Assembly (NCBI GenBank): GCA_947258755.1 | Contig: CAMYJO010000016.1 | Coordinates: forward strand, 103,876 to 167,875 | DNA length: 64,000 bases | DNA from: an uncultured Gammaproteobacteria bacterium | Lineage (GTDB): Bacteria > Pseudomonadota > Gammaproteobacteria > JAADHQ01 | Reading direction: 5' to 3' | Shown: positions 55,678 to 64,000 of the stretch, in pieces | Layout of the letters: each line of letters starts with the position of its first letter | Position numbering within the stretch: the stretch's first letter is position 1 | Notes under the pieces: model-generated | Database searches by the model: none | What the model saw: the letters and a program-made list of their open reading frames with translations, nothing else | Told to the model about the DNA's origin: nothing | Program-made: the position numbers and the translations under genes

Positions 55678-56448
55678 ATGCGCCTATTCAAACAAGCATA
55701 CTCATTCAACAGGATTATCGGTTCAGCCTTGCTGTTAATGCTGTTCATTGGCACTCATGCCAGCGCATCCTATATTAGCCTCAATGTTTCCAAGACAGTT
55801 CAAACCAGTTTTGTTGCTGAGTCTGAACGTTCCAAAGATCCCTACTATCAATATACCCTGGGTGTGGCAGCCTATGAAGTTGAAGACTATGATTCAGCTG
55901 CAAAAATTTTTACAGAACTGGCCAAGATTGGCTACATCAGCGCACAGTATTATCTCGGCGTGATGTTGGATTCCGGGGTGGGTATGGAGGCCGACCACGT
56001 GCAGTCCGCAATGTGGTATCGCAAGGCTGCAATCAAGGGGCATATTGAGGCCCAGTATAACCTGGGTATAGCCTATGCCACTGGTGAAGGTGTGCCGGTA
56101 AATATGCTTAAATCCATCTATTGGATGAAGAAGGCGGCGCTCGGTGGCAGTGTTAATTCACAGTATAATCTTGGTTTGATTTATTACCTGGGTAATGGCG
56201 TGAAATTGAACCTGGAAGAAGGCATATTCTGGTGGAAACTGGCAGCAAAGAACGGCGATTCGGTTGCGCAATATAATTTAGGTATGATCTATATGCAGGG
56301 CAAGGGCGTTGATAGTGATATCTGTGAAGCCTCCAGGTGGTGGCAAATCTCGGCACAGAATGGCTATACGGATTCATTGACGGCTCTGGAGCAGTTACGA
56401 CAATCAAATCTGCCGCATAATTGTATCGATATGGTGTCCGCGCGATAA
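55678..56448 (+). CDS. Exported Sel1-repeat protein
   Basis: The 256-residue protein has a signal peptide (hydrophobic about residues 13-26, cleavage after ASA) and five Sel1-like repeats (about residues 55-240), each with the A-Q-Y-x-LG-x-x-Y pattern. One such repeat reads AQYNLGIAYATGEGV. It is probably a periplasmic scaffold. GGGAGG precedes the start. A strong bidirectional terminator follows at 56465. Confidence 0.82.
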   Translation: MRLFKQAYSFNRIIGSALLLMLFIGTHASASYISLNVSKTVQTSFVAESERSKDPYYQYTLGVAAYEVEDYDSAAKIFTELAKIGYISAQYYLGVMLDSGVGMEADHVQSAMWYRKAAIKGHIEAQYNLGIAYATGEGVPVNMLKSIYWMKKAALGGSVNSQYNLGLIYYLGNGVKLNLEEGIFWWKLAAKNGDSVAQYNLGMIYMQGKGVDSDICEASRWWQISAQNGYTDSLTALEQLRQSNLPHNCIDMVSAR

Positions 56449-56464
56449 GCGCCTGGTAATTACG

Positions 56465-56492
56465 AAAAAAGGCCGTGTATACGGCCTTTTTT
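56465..56492. terminator. Bidirectional intrinsic terminator
   Basis: AAAAAAGGCCGT (56465-56476) and ACGGCCTTTTTT (56481-56492) form a perfect 12-bp stem with a 4-base loop and T-runs on both strands. It serves the Sel1 gene on the plus strand and the small membrane protein gene on the minus strand. Confidence 0.9.
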
Positions 56493-56540
56493 AATCTGAC
56501 TCTCAATGGATATGCCGATAAGCACTGGTGGGCAATAGAC

Positions 56541-56774
56541 CTAAGCAGGCTTCGATTTGTGCAGGCTGCGCAGGCCTTTCAGGATCAGCAGGATAGTAGG
56601 CGTGGCATGCAGAAAAAGATCAAAAATATCAACCGGCTTGCTCAGTTCTCCCTGACTAAGCATGATGATTTTTTCGACAAGATGGGGCTGTGGCTGTGAA
56701 GGATAAGGGGCGATACCCAACATAACAGCAATAATGAGTAAGAGTGGAAACGGTATTTTATCTAACCAGGCCAT
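56541..56774 (-). CDS. Small membrane protein of unknown function
   Basis: The 77-residue protein has a helix at residues 8-22, a conserved PHLVEKIIMLSQGELSKPVDIFDLFLH segment (given here in part: HLVEKIIML and DIFDLFLH), and a second hydrophobic stretch (57-68). This pattern recurs in many gammaproteobacteria, where it is often labelled an RND-related protein without evidence. The function is unknown. The bidirectional terminator at 56465 lies downstream. Confidence 0.72.
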   Translation of the reverse strand: MAWLDKIPFPLLLIIAVMLGIAPYPSQPQPHLVEKIIMLSQGELSKPVDIFDLFLHATPTILLILKGLRSLHKSKPA

Positions 56775-56860
56775 CGAGTTCTCATGTATCAGAATTCACC
56801 CGTGTATTCTACACTGGTCTATATGAGCTGTGCAATTTTTAGCTGCAAAGGGAGAGTGAT

Positions 56861-57376
56861 ATGAAAAAGGTGTCACAATGCATAATAGCCGTCATATGTT
56901 ACGCACTGTTTAGTTTGTCAGTACAAGCCGAATCCAAGCTGGTTTATACGCCGTATAAGGATCAGAAGGTTATTTTTGATTTTTATTTCGATGAACCGGA
57001 AAAGATTGGTTCGGCTCTATACTGGATCAGGTCATGGCTTAATCCACTGATGAAGCCGCCCTATTCACAGGCGCCCGAGTTTTTAAACGTGGTTGTGATG
57101 ATACACGGCACAGAGTTGGTGACGCTGGCAAAGAAAAATGAAAAGCGTTACCAGGAAGTTGTCGATCGTATGCGCTACTATCATGAGTTCGGTTTTCGCT
57201 TTAAGGTCTGTGAAATAGCCGCCGGTGATTTTAATTACAATATTAATGATTTTCAGGACTTTGTTGAGGTCGTGCCATCCGCGATGTCGGAATTAGTGCA
57301 TTGGCAACAACAGGGATATGGCTTGATTACGCCAGTGATATACTCAAAGAAATTCTCCAATGATGAACTAAGATAG
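56861..57376 (+). CDS. Exported DsrE-like protein
   Basis: The 171-residue protein has a signal peptide (residues 1-23, VQA) followed by a DsrE/DsrF-type alpha/beta fold. LNVVVMIHGTELVTLAKK is the core strand-helix, and a single mature cysteine lies in FRFKVCEIAAG, where sulfur-binding family members carry their active cysteine. Cytoplasmic DsrE proteins pass sulfur between carriers. Exported versions occur in sulfur oxidisers, but their role is not settled. GGGAGAG precedes the start. Confidence 0.75.
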   Translation: MKKVSQCIIAVICYALFSLSVQAESKLVYTPYKDQKVIFDFYFDEPEKIGSALYWIRSWLNPLMKPPYSQAPEFLNVVVMIHGTELVTLAKKNEKRYQEVVDRMRYYHEFGFRFKVCEIAAGDFNYNINDFQDFVEVVPSAMSELVHWQQQGYGLITPVIYSKKFSNDELR

Positions 57377-57436
57377 TATGTTTGATCGTTGAATATCGAT
57401 GTGGCCACAGGGAAAGAATATTGTTCACAGCCATAT

Positions 57437-57460
57437 GTAGGAGCGGCGCTTCGCCGCGAA
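57437..57460 (+). repeat. Single REP-type palindromic unit
   Basis: GTAGGAGCGGCGCTTCGCCGCGAA has a GCGGCG/CGCCGC stem and the GTAGGAGCG head shared with the REP pair at 29444-29499. It sits in the 201-base spacer before the AAA ATPase gene. Confidence 0.75.
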
Positions 57461-57577
57461 AAACTTAGGTTCCCCAAAGTATGCGGTCTGTTACAGTTCC
57501 TGCATGAAAGTTCTCTAGCAATATTCTTCTCAGTTTAGTATCGTTTTGAGAATATATGCTTTTGCCGGAATCAATAC

Positions 57578-59056
57578 ATGAGTGACCTGAAAGACCTCGA
57601 ACTTATTTTTCAATCCAGAGTACCGATTATCGTTATTCAGACCTACGAGGAATTGCGGGTCATGAACATGCTAAAAAAATTGGTGCTGAAAATAAACAAG
57701 CCACTGTTCTCATGGACTGTGACCGAGGGATTCAGCAGGGTTGACCTGGATCTGGGTGAGCAAATAGAAATGAAAGAACCGTTAGAGGTTCTCTCGTATA
57801 TCAAAAGTAGTCATATGGATGCTGTCTATGTATTGCTTGATTTTCATCCCTACATAGAAGAGCCGGTGAATGCGCGCTTGCTTAAGGAAATTGCCCAGCA
57901 ACAGCTTGAGCGTGGCCACCACATCGTCCTGGTCAGTCATGCAATCGATATCCCAGGAGAATTTCGTCACCTTGTTGCCTATTTTGAGTTGCAGTTACCT
58001 GACCGCGACAAGTTGCTGGAAATTGTCAGACATGAAGCCCAGGTCTGGTCTTCGAGAAATAAGCAAAAAAAAGTGACTACCGATAACAAGACGCTGGATG
58101 CGTTGATGCGAAATCTTGGGGGCTTGTCCGTGGATGATGCAAGGCGTCTAGCCCGTAAAGTGATCGTTGATGATGGCGCAATAACCGTATCCGATGTTAC
58201 TGATGTCATGGCGGCCAAGTACGAGCTGTTGAATCGGGATGGTTTGCTGTCATTCGAGTACGACACCGAGAAATTTTCTGACATCGGTGGTATGCGCAAA
58301 CTGAAGAGCTGGTTGCAGATGCGCGCGTCTGTGTTCAAAAGCAAGAGTAATGATCATGGCTTGCAGAACCCGAAAGGAATCTTGTTGCTGGGTGTGCAGG
58401 GCTGCGGAAAAAGCCTGGTGTCCAAGGCGGTTGCCGGCATTTTTTCGGTGCCATTACTACGGCTCGATTTTGGCGTGCTGTTTAACAAGTTCTTCGGTGA
58501 GTCTGAAAAGAATCTACGCCAGGCCCTGAAAACAGCGGAGCTCATGGCGCCCTGTGTATTATGGGTAGATGAAATAGAAAAGGGGCTTTCCAGTGGTGAC
58601 AATGATGGTGGTACCTCGCGCCGTGTGCTTGGCACGATGTTGACCTGGATGGCGGAAAACGACCAGCCTGTCTTTATGGTAGCGACTGCGAATGATATTG
58701 AGTCACTACCACCGGAATTGATTCGCAAAGGGCGCTTTGATGAGATTTTCTTTGTTGATTTGCCGAACCAAGAGACGCGTGCTGAAATATTTAAAATTCA
58801 TCTACAAAAACGCAATATGGGTGTCAGTGAATTTGATATCGATGCCTTGGTGCAGGCGAGTGATGGTTTTTCCGGAGCCGAAATCGAACAGGCTATTGTG
58901 GCCGCTCTATATGTTGTTCATGCTCAGAAGGAGTCGTTACAGACGCGGCATATATTAGATGAAATTGCGCAGACGCGCCCGTTGTCTATTTTGATGTCCG
59001 AGAAAATAAATTATTTGCGGCAATGGGCTGGTGATAGAACGGTGTCTGTAGAGTAA
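57578..59056 (+). CDS. Ycf46-like AAA+ ATPase
   Basis: The 492-residue protein has an N-terminal degenerate ATPase-like domain (about residues 1-190). A canonical AAA domain follows with Walker A G272-VQGCGKS, Walker B VDEIE (D331, E332) and the arginine-finger region RKGRFDEIFF. This layout matches the Ycf46 family, found in cyanobacteria, plastids and many proteobacteria, with proposed but unclear roles in stress or inorganic carbon response. It is cytoplasmic and stands alone. The start has a weak ribosome-binding site. Confidence 0.85.
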   Translation: MSDLKDLELIFQSRVPIIVIQTYEELRVMNMLKKLVLKINKPLFSWTVTEGFSRVDLDLGEQIEMKEPLEVLSYIKSSHMDAVYVLLDFHPYIEEPVNARLLKEIAQQQLERGHHIVLVSHAIDIPGEFRHLVAYFELQLPDRDKLLEIVRHEAQVWSSRNKQKKVTTDNKTLDALMRNLGGLSVDDARRLARKVIVDDGAITVSDVTDVMAAKYELLNRDGLLSFEYDTEKFSDIGGMRKLKSWLQMRASVFKSKSNDHGLQNPKGILLLGVQGCGKSLVSKAVAGIFSVPLLRLDFGVLFNKFFGESEKNLRQALKTAELMAPCVLWVDEIEKGLSSGDNDGGTSRRVLGTMLTWMAENDQPVFMVATANDIESLPPELIRKGRFDEIFFVDLPNQETRAEIFKIHLQKRNMGVSEFDIDALVQASDGFSGAEIEQAIVAALYVVHAQKESLQTRHILDEIAQTRPLSILMSEKINYLRQWAGDRTVSVE

Positions 59057-59080
59057 TGAGTGCAGCTTGCTGATATTAAA

Positions 59081-59653
59081 TTAATCAGAAGCTCTGTTGG
59101 TGAGTGATTGGTTTGCCAATGCCCTGACCTCCTCGAACTCATCCAGAGTTAATTTCTTCAGGGTTGGAATATCAGTGTTCCAGTTACGGGCGACCTCGGC
59201 ACGGATTTCAGTACTGCTGTCATCGGCCATGGTGGCGAGTACACTAGCCGGCACATATTCAAATCGGGCGACGACGCTGCGTACTTGTTCAGATGGATCG
59301 CGGGCGAGAATAAAAAATACTTCTTCCGGTGTCGACAGGTTGGTGCTGATCGCGATGCGCACATCCTGATCAGGATCACGTGCCAGTTGCGTGAAGATGT
59401 CGCGCGGTATTTTTCGGTTCATGGCCACAGCCTGTCGTACCTGGCTGTCGGCATGTTGTGCCAACAATCGCAATTCCTGAGTAGTGGTTGTTGGCAAGTT
59501 GGCTCGCCTTAGCTCATTGCTGAGTTCGGCTGCCTTCAGGGGTGACGATATGCAAGTGGCGAGCAATAACAGAAAACATAATGGTGCAAGACAGACAGCA
59601 AGCAGGGCCGTAATAACGGCCCTGTCAGACTGCAATAAGGGTATCTGTACCAT
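59081..59653 (-). CDS. Exported LRV/HEAT-like repeat protein
   Basis: From ATG 59653 the protein has 190 residues. A long hydrophobic segment (about residues 15-35) acts as a signal or anchor. Five repeats of about 24 residues follow, with the pattern LAxxxDxxVRxAVAxNxxxP, as in leucine-rich repeat variant proteins. The repeats form a helical binding surface. The partner is unknown. It is convergent with the AAA ATPase gene, with 24 bases between them. Confidence 0.75.
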   Translation of the reverse strand: MVQIPLLQSDRAVITALLAVCLAPLCFLLLLATCISSPLKAAELSNELRRANLPTTTTQELRLLAQHADSQVRQAVAMNRKIPRDIFTQLARDPDQDVRIAISTNLSTPEEVFFILARDPSEQVRSVVARFEYVPASVLATMADDSSTEIRAEVARNWNTDIPTLKKLTLDEFEEVRALANQSLTNRASD

Positions 59654-59690
59654 CAAATAAATTGGAATTGATACACTTGTGAAGGATAGC

Positions 59691-60053
59691 CTAGTTGGCC
59701 ATTTCCTTCATTTTCTTCAGAGGTAGGATCTTGACTGCAGTGCTCGCTGGCTTGGCCTTGAACATAGTCTCTTCACCGGTGAAAGGGTTGATGCCCTTAC
59801 GCGCTTTTCTTGCTGGTTTACGTACAGTCTTGATTTTCATCAGTCCTGGAACGGTGCAGGTACCTGCGCCACCCTTTTTAATATGGCCATGAATAATTTC
59901 TGACAGCGCATCAACGACAGCGGTGACATCTTTCTTGGTCAGTTCGGTTTTTTCAGCAATGGTGGACATCATTGCAGATTTGGTCATTGGTTCCTTTATC
60001 GTTTTTACTCGAGGAGTCGTTGCTTTTGCTTTCGCCTTTTTTCTGGTAGCCAT
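59691..60053 (-). CDS. HU family DNA-binding protein with a lysine-rich N-terminal extension
   Basis: The start at 60053 (GGAG 6 bases upstream) gives 120 residues. Residues 1-33 are Lys/Ala/Thr-rich (KKAKAKATTPRVK) like a histone H1 tail. Residues 35-118 form an HU/IHF fold with TKSAMMSTIAEKT at the start and a modified arm with KARKGINPFTGEETMFKAKP. Unlike standard HU, the protein carries a basic extension that could compact DNA. It may be a specialised nucleoid protein. Confidence 0.87.
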   Translation of the reverse strand: MATRKKAKAKATTPRVKTIKEPMTKSAMMSTIAEKTELTKKDVTAVVDALSEIIHGHIKKGGAGTCTVPGLMKIKTVRKPARKARKGINPFTGEETMFKAKPASTAVKILPLKKMKEMAN

Positions 60054-60402
60054 TCTTTTCTCCGATTGGATAGTGGTAAATAAAAAGAGTTGCACGCTAT
60101 CTTATGCATATATATATGTTGCACGAGCACTCTTATGCTGTGTTTTATATCACCTCGAAATCCTTATGGCAAGTTTTTTTAAAATCTTTTACGTTGTTTA
60201 AAATCTAGTATATAAGCCTTAAATAAATCAGGCTGTATATGTTAGCAAGCGGAATAAATTGTGCATTACTAAATTAGTAAACTAATATTGTCGCTTTCGT
60301 TGTAATATTTGCGTTCTGCGTTCATGCTAAGGCCGCAAATGGTTATTTATTAGCCAATGGGCTCTGTTTAATGTCAATTTTGATGGATTCGCTGGACGTG
60401 GT
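60054..60402. other. Divergent intergenic region
   Basis: About 350 AT-rich bases hold the promoters of the HU-like gene and the TauE/SafE-like gene. No operator, repeat or RNA gene was recognised. Confidence 0.4.
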
Positions 60403-61083
60403 ATGGAAGAATTTACCTGGATATCGGCTTTTTTTCTTGGTTTGATGGGCGCGCCGCATTGCGCTGGTATGTGCGGCGGCATTGTCGCTGCACTGTCACT
60501 GGGCAGTCGGCCTGTGATGACGAGTGAAGGCCGTCATTTTTCACAAGTACTGGCCTATAATCTTGGCAGAATCAGCAGTTATATAGTGGCCGGCATGCTC
60601 GTCGGCGGATTATCGGCGCTCGCCAGTAATATGATCGCACTGCATCACGCACAACTACTGCTCAAATCTTTTGCTATTGTTTTCATGCTCTTTCTGGGCC
60701 TTTATATTGGTGGCTGGTGGACGGCTTTAACCCGTCTGGAAAGGCTGGGAGGCCACCTGTGGCGTCATCTTGAGCCGCTCGGCAGACGTTTTATACCCGT
60801 GCGTAACCTGCCTACAGCCTTTATGGTCGGCGCTGTCTGGGGCTGGCTGCCATGTGGTCTGGTGTATACCGGCCTGATCTATAGCAGCACGGCCGGCGGT
60901 GCTTTTGAAGGTGGCTTGTTAATGTTGTTTTTCGGTCTGGGGACATTGCCGGCGATGTTGATCATGGGCGCGCTGGGTGTACGTTTGCAGACCCTGTTGC
61001 AACAGATCTGGTTGCGCCGTTTGAGTGGTGCATTGGTGATAGGCTTTGCCTGTTATATGGCTTTTAGCTTACTCAGGCACTGA
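60403..61083 (+). CDS. TauE/SafE-type membrane protein (COG2836)
   Basis: The 226-residue membrane protein has about six helices and starts with the GLMGAPHCAGMCGGIVAAL motif of the family often found beside cbb3 oxidase or copper genes. A second motif, WGWLPCGLVYTGLIYS, contains the matching cysteine. The paired cysteines suggest a DsbD-like thiol or metal transport function; the substrate is not established. No cytochrome oxidase genes are nearby. It overlaps the convergent dynamin gene by 11 bases. Confidence 0.8.
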   Translation: MEEFTWISAFFLGLMGAPHCAGMCGGIVAALSLGSRPVMTSEGRHFSQVLAYNLGRISSYIVAGMLVGGLSALASNMIALHHAQLLLKSFAIVFMLFLGLYIGGWWTALTRLERLGGHLWRHLEPLGRRFIPVRNLPTAFMVGAVWGWLPCGLVYTGLIYSSTAGGAFEGGLLMLFFGLGTLPAMLIMGALGVRLQTLLQQIWLRRLSGALVIGFACYMAFSLLRH

Positions 61084-63037
61084 TGTTTTCTTGCATGGGG
61101 GGCAAGGGCGCACTCAGGCGATCATCAATCTGACTGATCTCATCCAGTTGTGCCTTGATGCTGGCATGTTCGGCTTCAAGTTCTTCAATGCGTGCTGCCA
61201 GGCTGCCGTCGGATTCATCGATTTTCTTCAAACTTTGCAGGCGTTTCTCGATCGATAGCTTGCTTTCCTTGATCTGAGCAGTCAAGGGGCGCAGGGCATC
61301 GTTGGCCCAGGCATCGAGGTCTTCATTGGCCTTGAACAGTATTTGACGGGCCTGACTGACGATCTGGATAAAGAAGCGTTTGATGACGAAATTTTGTTCA
61401 GACATGGTCGACATCGGACTCTTGCGGTATTCCTCCGCTTCTGCATGCAGCTGTTTCATGTCTAGCAGGTATTTCTTCACCCTGAATGCCCTTGGTTTGT
61501 TACATTTGATACCATGTTCCTGGTGGAATTTCTTGTAGACCGCATGTACCAGGCGATGCAATTTATCGGCATCGTCCGAGGCCTCTGAGGTCATGTCATG
61601 GATTTGGCTAAAGAGTACTTTCATGGCCTTTTTCATGCCAGCAGTTGTCCAGCTGTTGGCCATGGATTTGCGCGTGTTTAGGATCAATTCATCCATTTTT
61701 TGCAGATTGAGTATGCCCTTCAGAACACTGACACGACGTCCCAGTAATTGCGTGCTGGAATTAAAGGTATCTTTGTGTTTTTTATAAAGTGCCTGTTCTA
61801 CATACACTTTTTTCTTTAATTGGGTGATGGCCTCGGCATTCTGGCCGTTGACCTGATGGAGATCGTGAACTTGCTTGTTGACCGATTCCAGACGACTGCT
61901 ATAAACCTGTTTTTGCTCTTCGATAATGGCGCCGATGCTATTGACAATATCACCGCGTAGGATCGATTCCCGTTGCGGCAAGACGTTATTGGCCAGATGA
62001 TTCTCGATTTGTTGCAGCTGGCTCCGCTGCAGTAGCTGCTCATCCGCATTGATTTTAGCCAGCAAGCCCTTTTGTGCGGATACCGGGAATATCTGAGCCT
62101 GGTCGATATTCAGTAGTGTCGAGGTTTTGTCAGCCTGATCCTTGATCGAGGTTTCAATCTGTTGCGGGGACTTCAAATCGTCCCACAGCGTATCGATCTT
62201 ATTGAGCAGAACGGCCAGACCGTTGGATTGATCGCGTTTATGTATATTGACATGTTGTTGCCAGATATCGAGATCACTACGCGTGACGCCGGTATCGGCG
62301 GCGAGGATAAACAGGATCGCCTGCGCTGCAGGAAGCATGTTCATGGTCAGTTCCGGCTCACTGCCTAGGGCATTCAGGCCCGGAGTGTCGAGGATGGACA
62401 GTCCCTGTTTTAGTAAGGGATGCGGGAAACTGATTAACGCATGGCGCCAGGCCGGGATTTCGATCATCGTCGTCTCGGGGTCGGCATTGGCCAGGTGCGG
62501 GTACATTTCATCACTAAATAGCCCCAGTAGTGTCGCCTTATTAATAGTGACTTCGCGGGTTTTGACGATCTCGGTCAGAATCCTCTGCATCTCTTCAGGG
62601 TCATCGACCGGTAATGCTATACGCATCCATTCGACCGCGTCATGTTTAAATTCCTGGATACTTCGTTGATCGAGACGTGACTCGATCGGTAGTAACTTCA
62701 GATAGGCGTCGTCATCCTTGTGGTCATAGAACAGTTCAGTTGGACACATGGTGGTGCGCCCGGCTTCTGATGGTAACAGGCGGCACTTGTAGTCAGAGAA
62801 AAATATGGCATTAATCAGTTCGGTCTTACCGCGCGAGAATTCGGCGACAAAGGCCAGGTTCAGGCGATCATTTTTGAGTGCTTCTGCGGCCTCGTAGACG
62901 CGTAAGGCGATGCTATTGTCCTCATCCATACCGGTCGTCTGCATCCATTCATTGAAGCGTTCAATCGTCTCTAAAAGTCCATTTTTCCATTCATCATAGG
63001 CTTCAATTTTTTGTTCGAAGTGATTTTTTGCCATCAT
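61073..63037 (-). CDS. Dynamin-like GTPase
   Basis: The 654-residue protein has a GTPase domain (about residues 50-330): P-loop EFSRGKTELIN (66-76), DTPG near 218 and NKID near 280. It is followed by long helical regions with coiled-coil character (about 330-480 and 600-640). This is the layout of bacterial dynamin-like proteins, which bind or reshape membranes. No obvious transmembrane paddle is seen. Two ATGs are adjacent at the start. Confidence 0.83.
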   Translation of the reverse strand: MMAKNHFEQKIEAYDEWKNGLLETIERFNEWMQTTGMDEDNSIALRVYEAAEALKNDRLNLAFVAEFSRGKTELINAIFFSDYKCRLLPSEAGRTTMCPTELFYDHKDDDAYLKLLPIESRLDQRSIQEFKHDAVEWMRIALPVDDPEEMQRILTEIVKTREVTINKATLLGLFSDEMYPHLANADPETTMIEIPAWRHALISFPHPLLKQGLSILDTPGLNALGSEPELTMNMLPAAQAILFILAADTGVTRSDLDIWQQHVNIHKRDQSNGLAVLLNKIDTLWDDLKSPQQIETSIKDQADKTSTLLNIDQAQIFPVSAQKGLLAKINADEQLLQRSQLQQIENHLANNVLPQRESILRGDIVNSIGAIIEEQKQVYSSRLESVNKQVHDLHQVNGQNAEAITQLKKKVYVEQALYKKHKDTFNSSTQLLGRRVSVLKGILNLQKMDELILNTRKSMANSWTTAGMKKAMKVLFSQIHDMTSEASDDADKLHRLVHAVYKKFHQEHGIKCNKPRAFRVKKYLLDMKQLHAEAEEYRKSPMSTMSEQNFVIKRFFIQIVSQARQILFKANEDLDAWANDALRPLTAQIKESKLSIEKRLQSLKKIDESDGSLAARIEELEAEHASIKAQLDEISQIDDRLSAPLPPMQENISA

Positions 63038-63321
63038 ATTTTTGTTTGCCGGGTCTGAGCACAGAAGTTAATTCAGATATCGGCAATACGCGGGCTGACT
63101 TGAGCTTGCAAGCTACTGTTTTCTAAATGAATTAGCCTGACATATTAAGTAAACGATTGTTATTTATAAAGATGTTGCTTAGGCCTGGCATAAGTGCAAT
63201 CGCTGGAAACAGGCCGTAGGTCACACATTGATGAATGCCGATGCTGTTGACGGGCGCCTGATACGGACGTTTTTGTACTGCCGCTGCCGGCTTGCGCAGC
63301 AAGCAGCGTTAACAACTGAGT

Positions 63322-63894
63322 TCAGCTTATCAGGCCGATCAGTGCCTTTTGTATGTGCGGTACGGCAATGAGCAGCAGGTTAAGCAGTAGCAGGGCCACC
63401 AGTGGTGATAGGTCGAGACCGGAAATCGGCTTCATGCGACGCTGGATGGGCCGTATGATCGGCGCGGTCAGTTGCTGGATCAGACCGAGAACCGGGTTAT
63501 AGCCACCCGGCGCAATCCAGCTGGCGACGGCTGAGATGATGATTGCGAAAATAAAGACATACAACAGCAATTTGAGCAAGTCGGTAATGCTCAGGATCAA
63601 GAGCAGTAATGGATGGAATGCCTGGCCACTAATGGCCACGATCAATAGGTAGGCGATGTATTGTAGTAACAGCATCAGGACAATAGCCGCGATGTCGACG
63701 CCTGCAAGGCCCGGTATTACGCGCCGCAAGGGCTTTAATAGTGGGTCGCTCAATTTGACAATGAATTGGGATATCGGGTTGTAGAAATCAGCGCGTGCCC
63801 ATTGCAATAGAAAGCGCAACATCACCATCAAAATAAAGAAACCAAAGATGACATTGATCAGGAATGCTCCTGCTTCAGAAAAATAACCGTTCAT
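63322..63894 (-). CDS. yggT: YggT family membrane protein
   Basis: The 190-residue protein has two tandem YggT domains, each with a hydrophobic helix pair and a SDPLLKPLRRVIPG or TAPIIRPIQRRMKP loop. YggT is linked to osmotic stress in E. coli, but its mechanism is not known. Its start overlaps the stop of proC (ATGA), the usual proC-yggT order in gammaproteobacteria. Confidence 0.9.
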   Translation of the reverse strand: MNGYFSEAGAFLINVIFGFFILMVMLRFLLQWARADFYNPISQFIVKLSDPLLKPLRRVIPGLAGVDIAAIVLMLLLQYIAYLLIVAISGQAFHPLLLLILSITDLLKLLLYVFIFAIIISAVASWIAPGGYNPVLGLIQQLTAPIIRPIQRRMKPISGLDLSPLVALLLLNLLLIAVPHIQKALIGLIS

Positions 63895-64000
63895 GCTTGT
63901 TGTCCCAGTTGTTTGGCCAGTTCCTGTGAGCGCTCACAGGCGGCACTGATGGCCTGCGCGAACAGTCCGCTCAGATCGCCTTGCTGCATGATTGCCAGTG
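63891..64000 (-). CDS. proC: Pyrroline-5-carboxylate reductase, C-terminal fragment
   Basis: The last 35 codons of a gene that continues past the window edge are present. They encode QQGDLSGLFAQAISAACERS and end QELAKQLGQQA, which fits the C-terminal helices of ProC, the enzyme of the last step of proline synthesis. The TGA overlaps the ATG of yggT. The identity rests mainly on this gene order. Confidence 0.65.
   Translation of the reverse strand, partial: LAIMQQGDLSGLFAQAISAACERSQELAKQLGQQA

Noticed and set aside
61073..63037. P-loop of the dynamin-like protein has Ala where the first Gly of GxxxxGK is expected
   Set aside because: The remaining motif and DTPG and NKID are intact, and I recall the AEFSRGKT form in other bacterial dynamin-like proteins, so it is not evidence of inactivity.

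Overview
The window looks like a chromosomal segment of a sulfur-oxidising gammaproteobacterium of moderate GC content. The main reasons are a cytoplasmic SoeABC-type sulfite dehydrogenase operon, a DsrC/TusE-like protein, a SoxY-like reading frame, an exported DsrE-like protein, a complete nine-gene cytochrome c maturation operon, and a split class II ribonucleotide reductase like that of Pseudomonas. I cannot name the genus. No tRNA, rRNA, CRISPR array, intact insertion sequence or prophage was recognised.

Layout. 1-4126 (minus): soeC (partial), soeB and soeA, separated by spacers with related inverted repeats; soeB has an amber codon just after its best start. 4127-4988: gene-poor, with a perfect FNR-type box at 4858-4871. 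4989-9911 (plus): a 12-haem periplasmic cytochrome, a TPR lipoprotein, an exported protein of unknown function and an outer-membrane porin, which together could form an electron conduit across the outer membrane. 9990-12012 (plus): a YfiM-like lipoprotein, a SoxY-like gene whose sulfur-carrier GGCGG arm lies in another frame, and an exported unknown. 12485-19373 (minus): ccmABCDEFGHI, which the many c-type haem proteins here need. 19666-28996: a MASE1 hybrid histidine kinase, a VOC protein, a small periplasmic protein, an FMN-binding glutamate synthase-like protein, gene relics, a very small subtilase, nnrS with a DNR/FNR-type box, a frameshifted DUF1854 gene and a lone receiver domain.

29009-38057: a nested inverted-repeat (REPIN-like) element, then a Crp-like regulator divergent from a CHASE2 adenylate cyclase. 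The cyclase is followed by a 1085-residue FecR-TPR-beta-barrel protein and by two exported proteins that share a six-cysteine C-terminal domain I do not recognise. This cAMP / FecR / Cys-rich block is the best candidate for an undescribed system. 38280-46252 (minus): a 43-residue lipoprotein translationally coupled to a 2614-residue repeat protein. 46649-50531: a prodomain-like protein, a thiol dioxygenase-like cupin, a Sel1 protein, DegQ and Hsp20. 51005-57376: nrdJa/nrdJb, small unknowns, an alpha/beta hydrolase, a Sel1 protein and an exported DsrE-like protein. 57578-64000: a Ycf46-like AAA ATPase, an LRV-repeat protein, a lysine-rich HU, a TauE/SafE-type membrane protein, a dynamin-like GTPase, and yggT following the 3' end of proC.

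Three apparent frameshifts (two in the SoxY-like gene, one in the DUF1854 gene) can each be repaired by removing one C from a run of C. Assembly error must be excluded before these genes are called pseudogenes. All family assignments come from reading motifs by eye; no database search was run.
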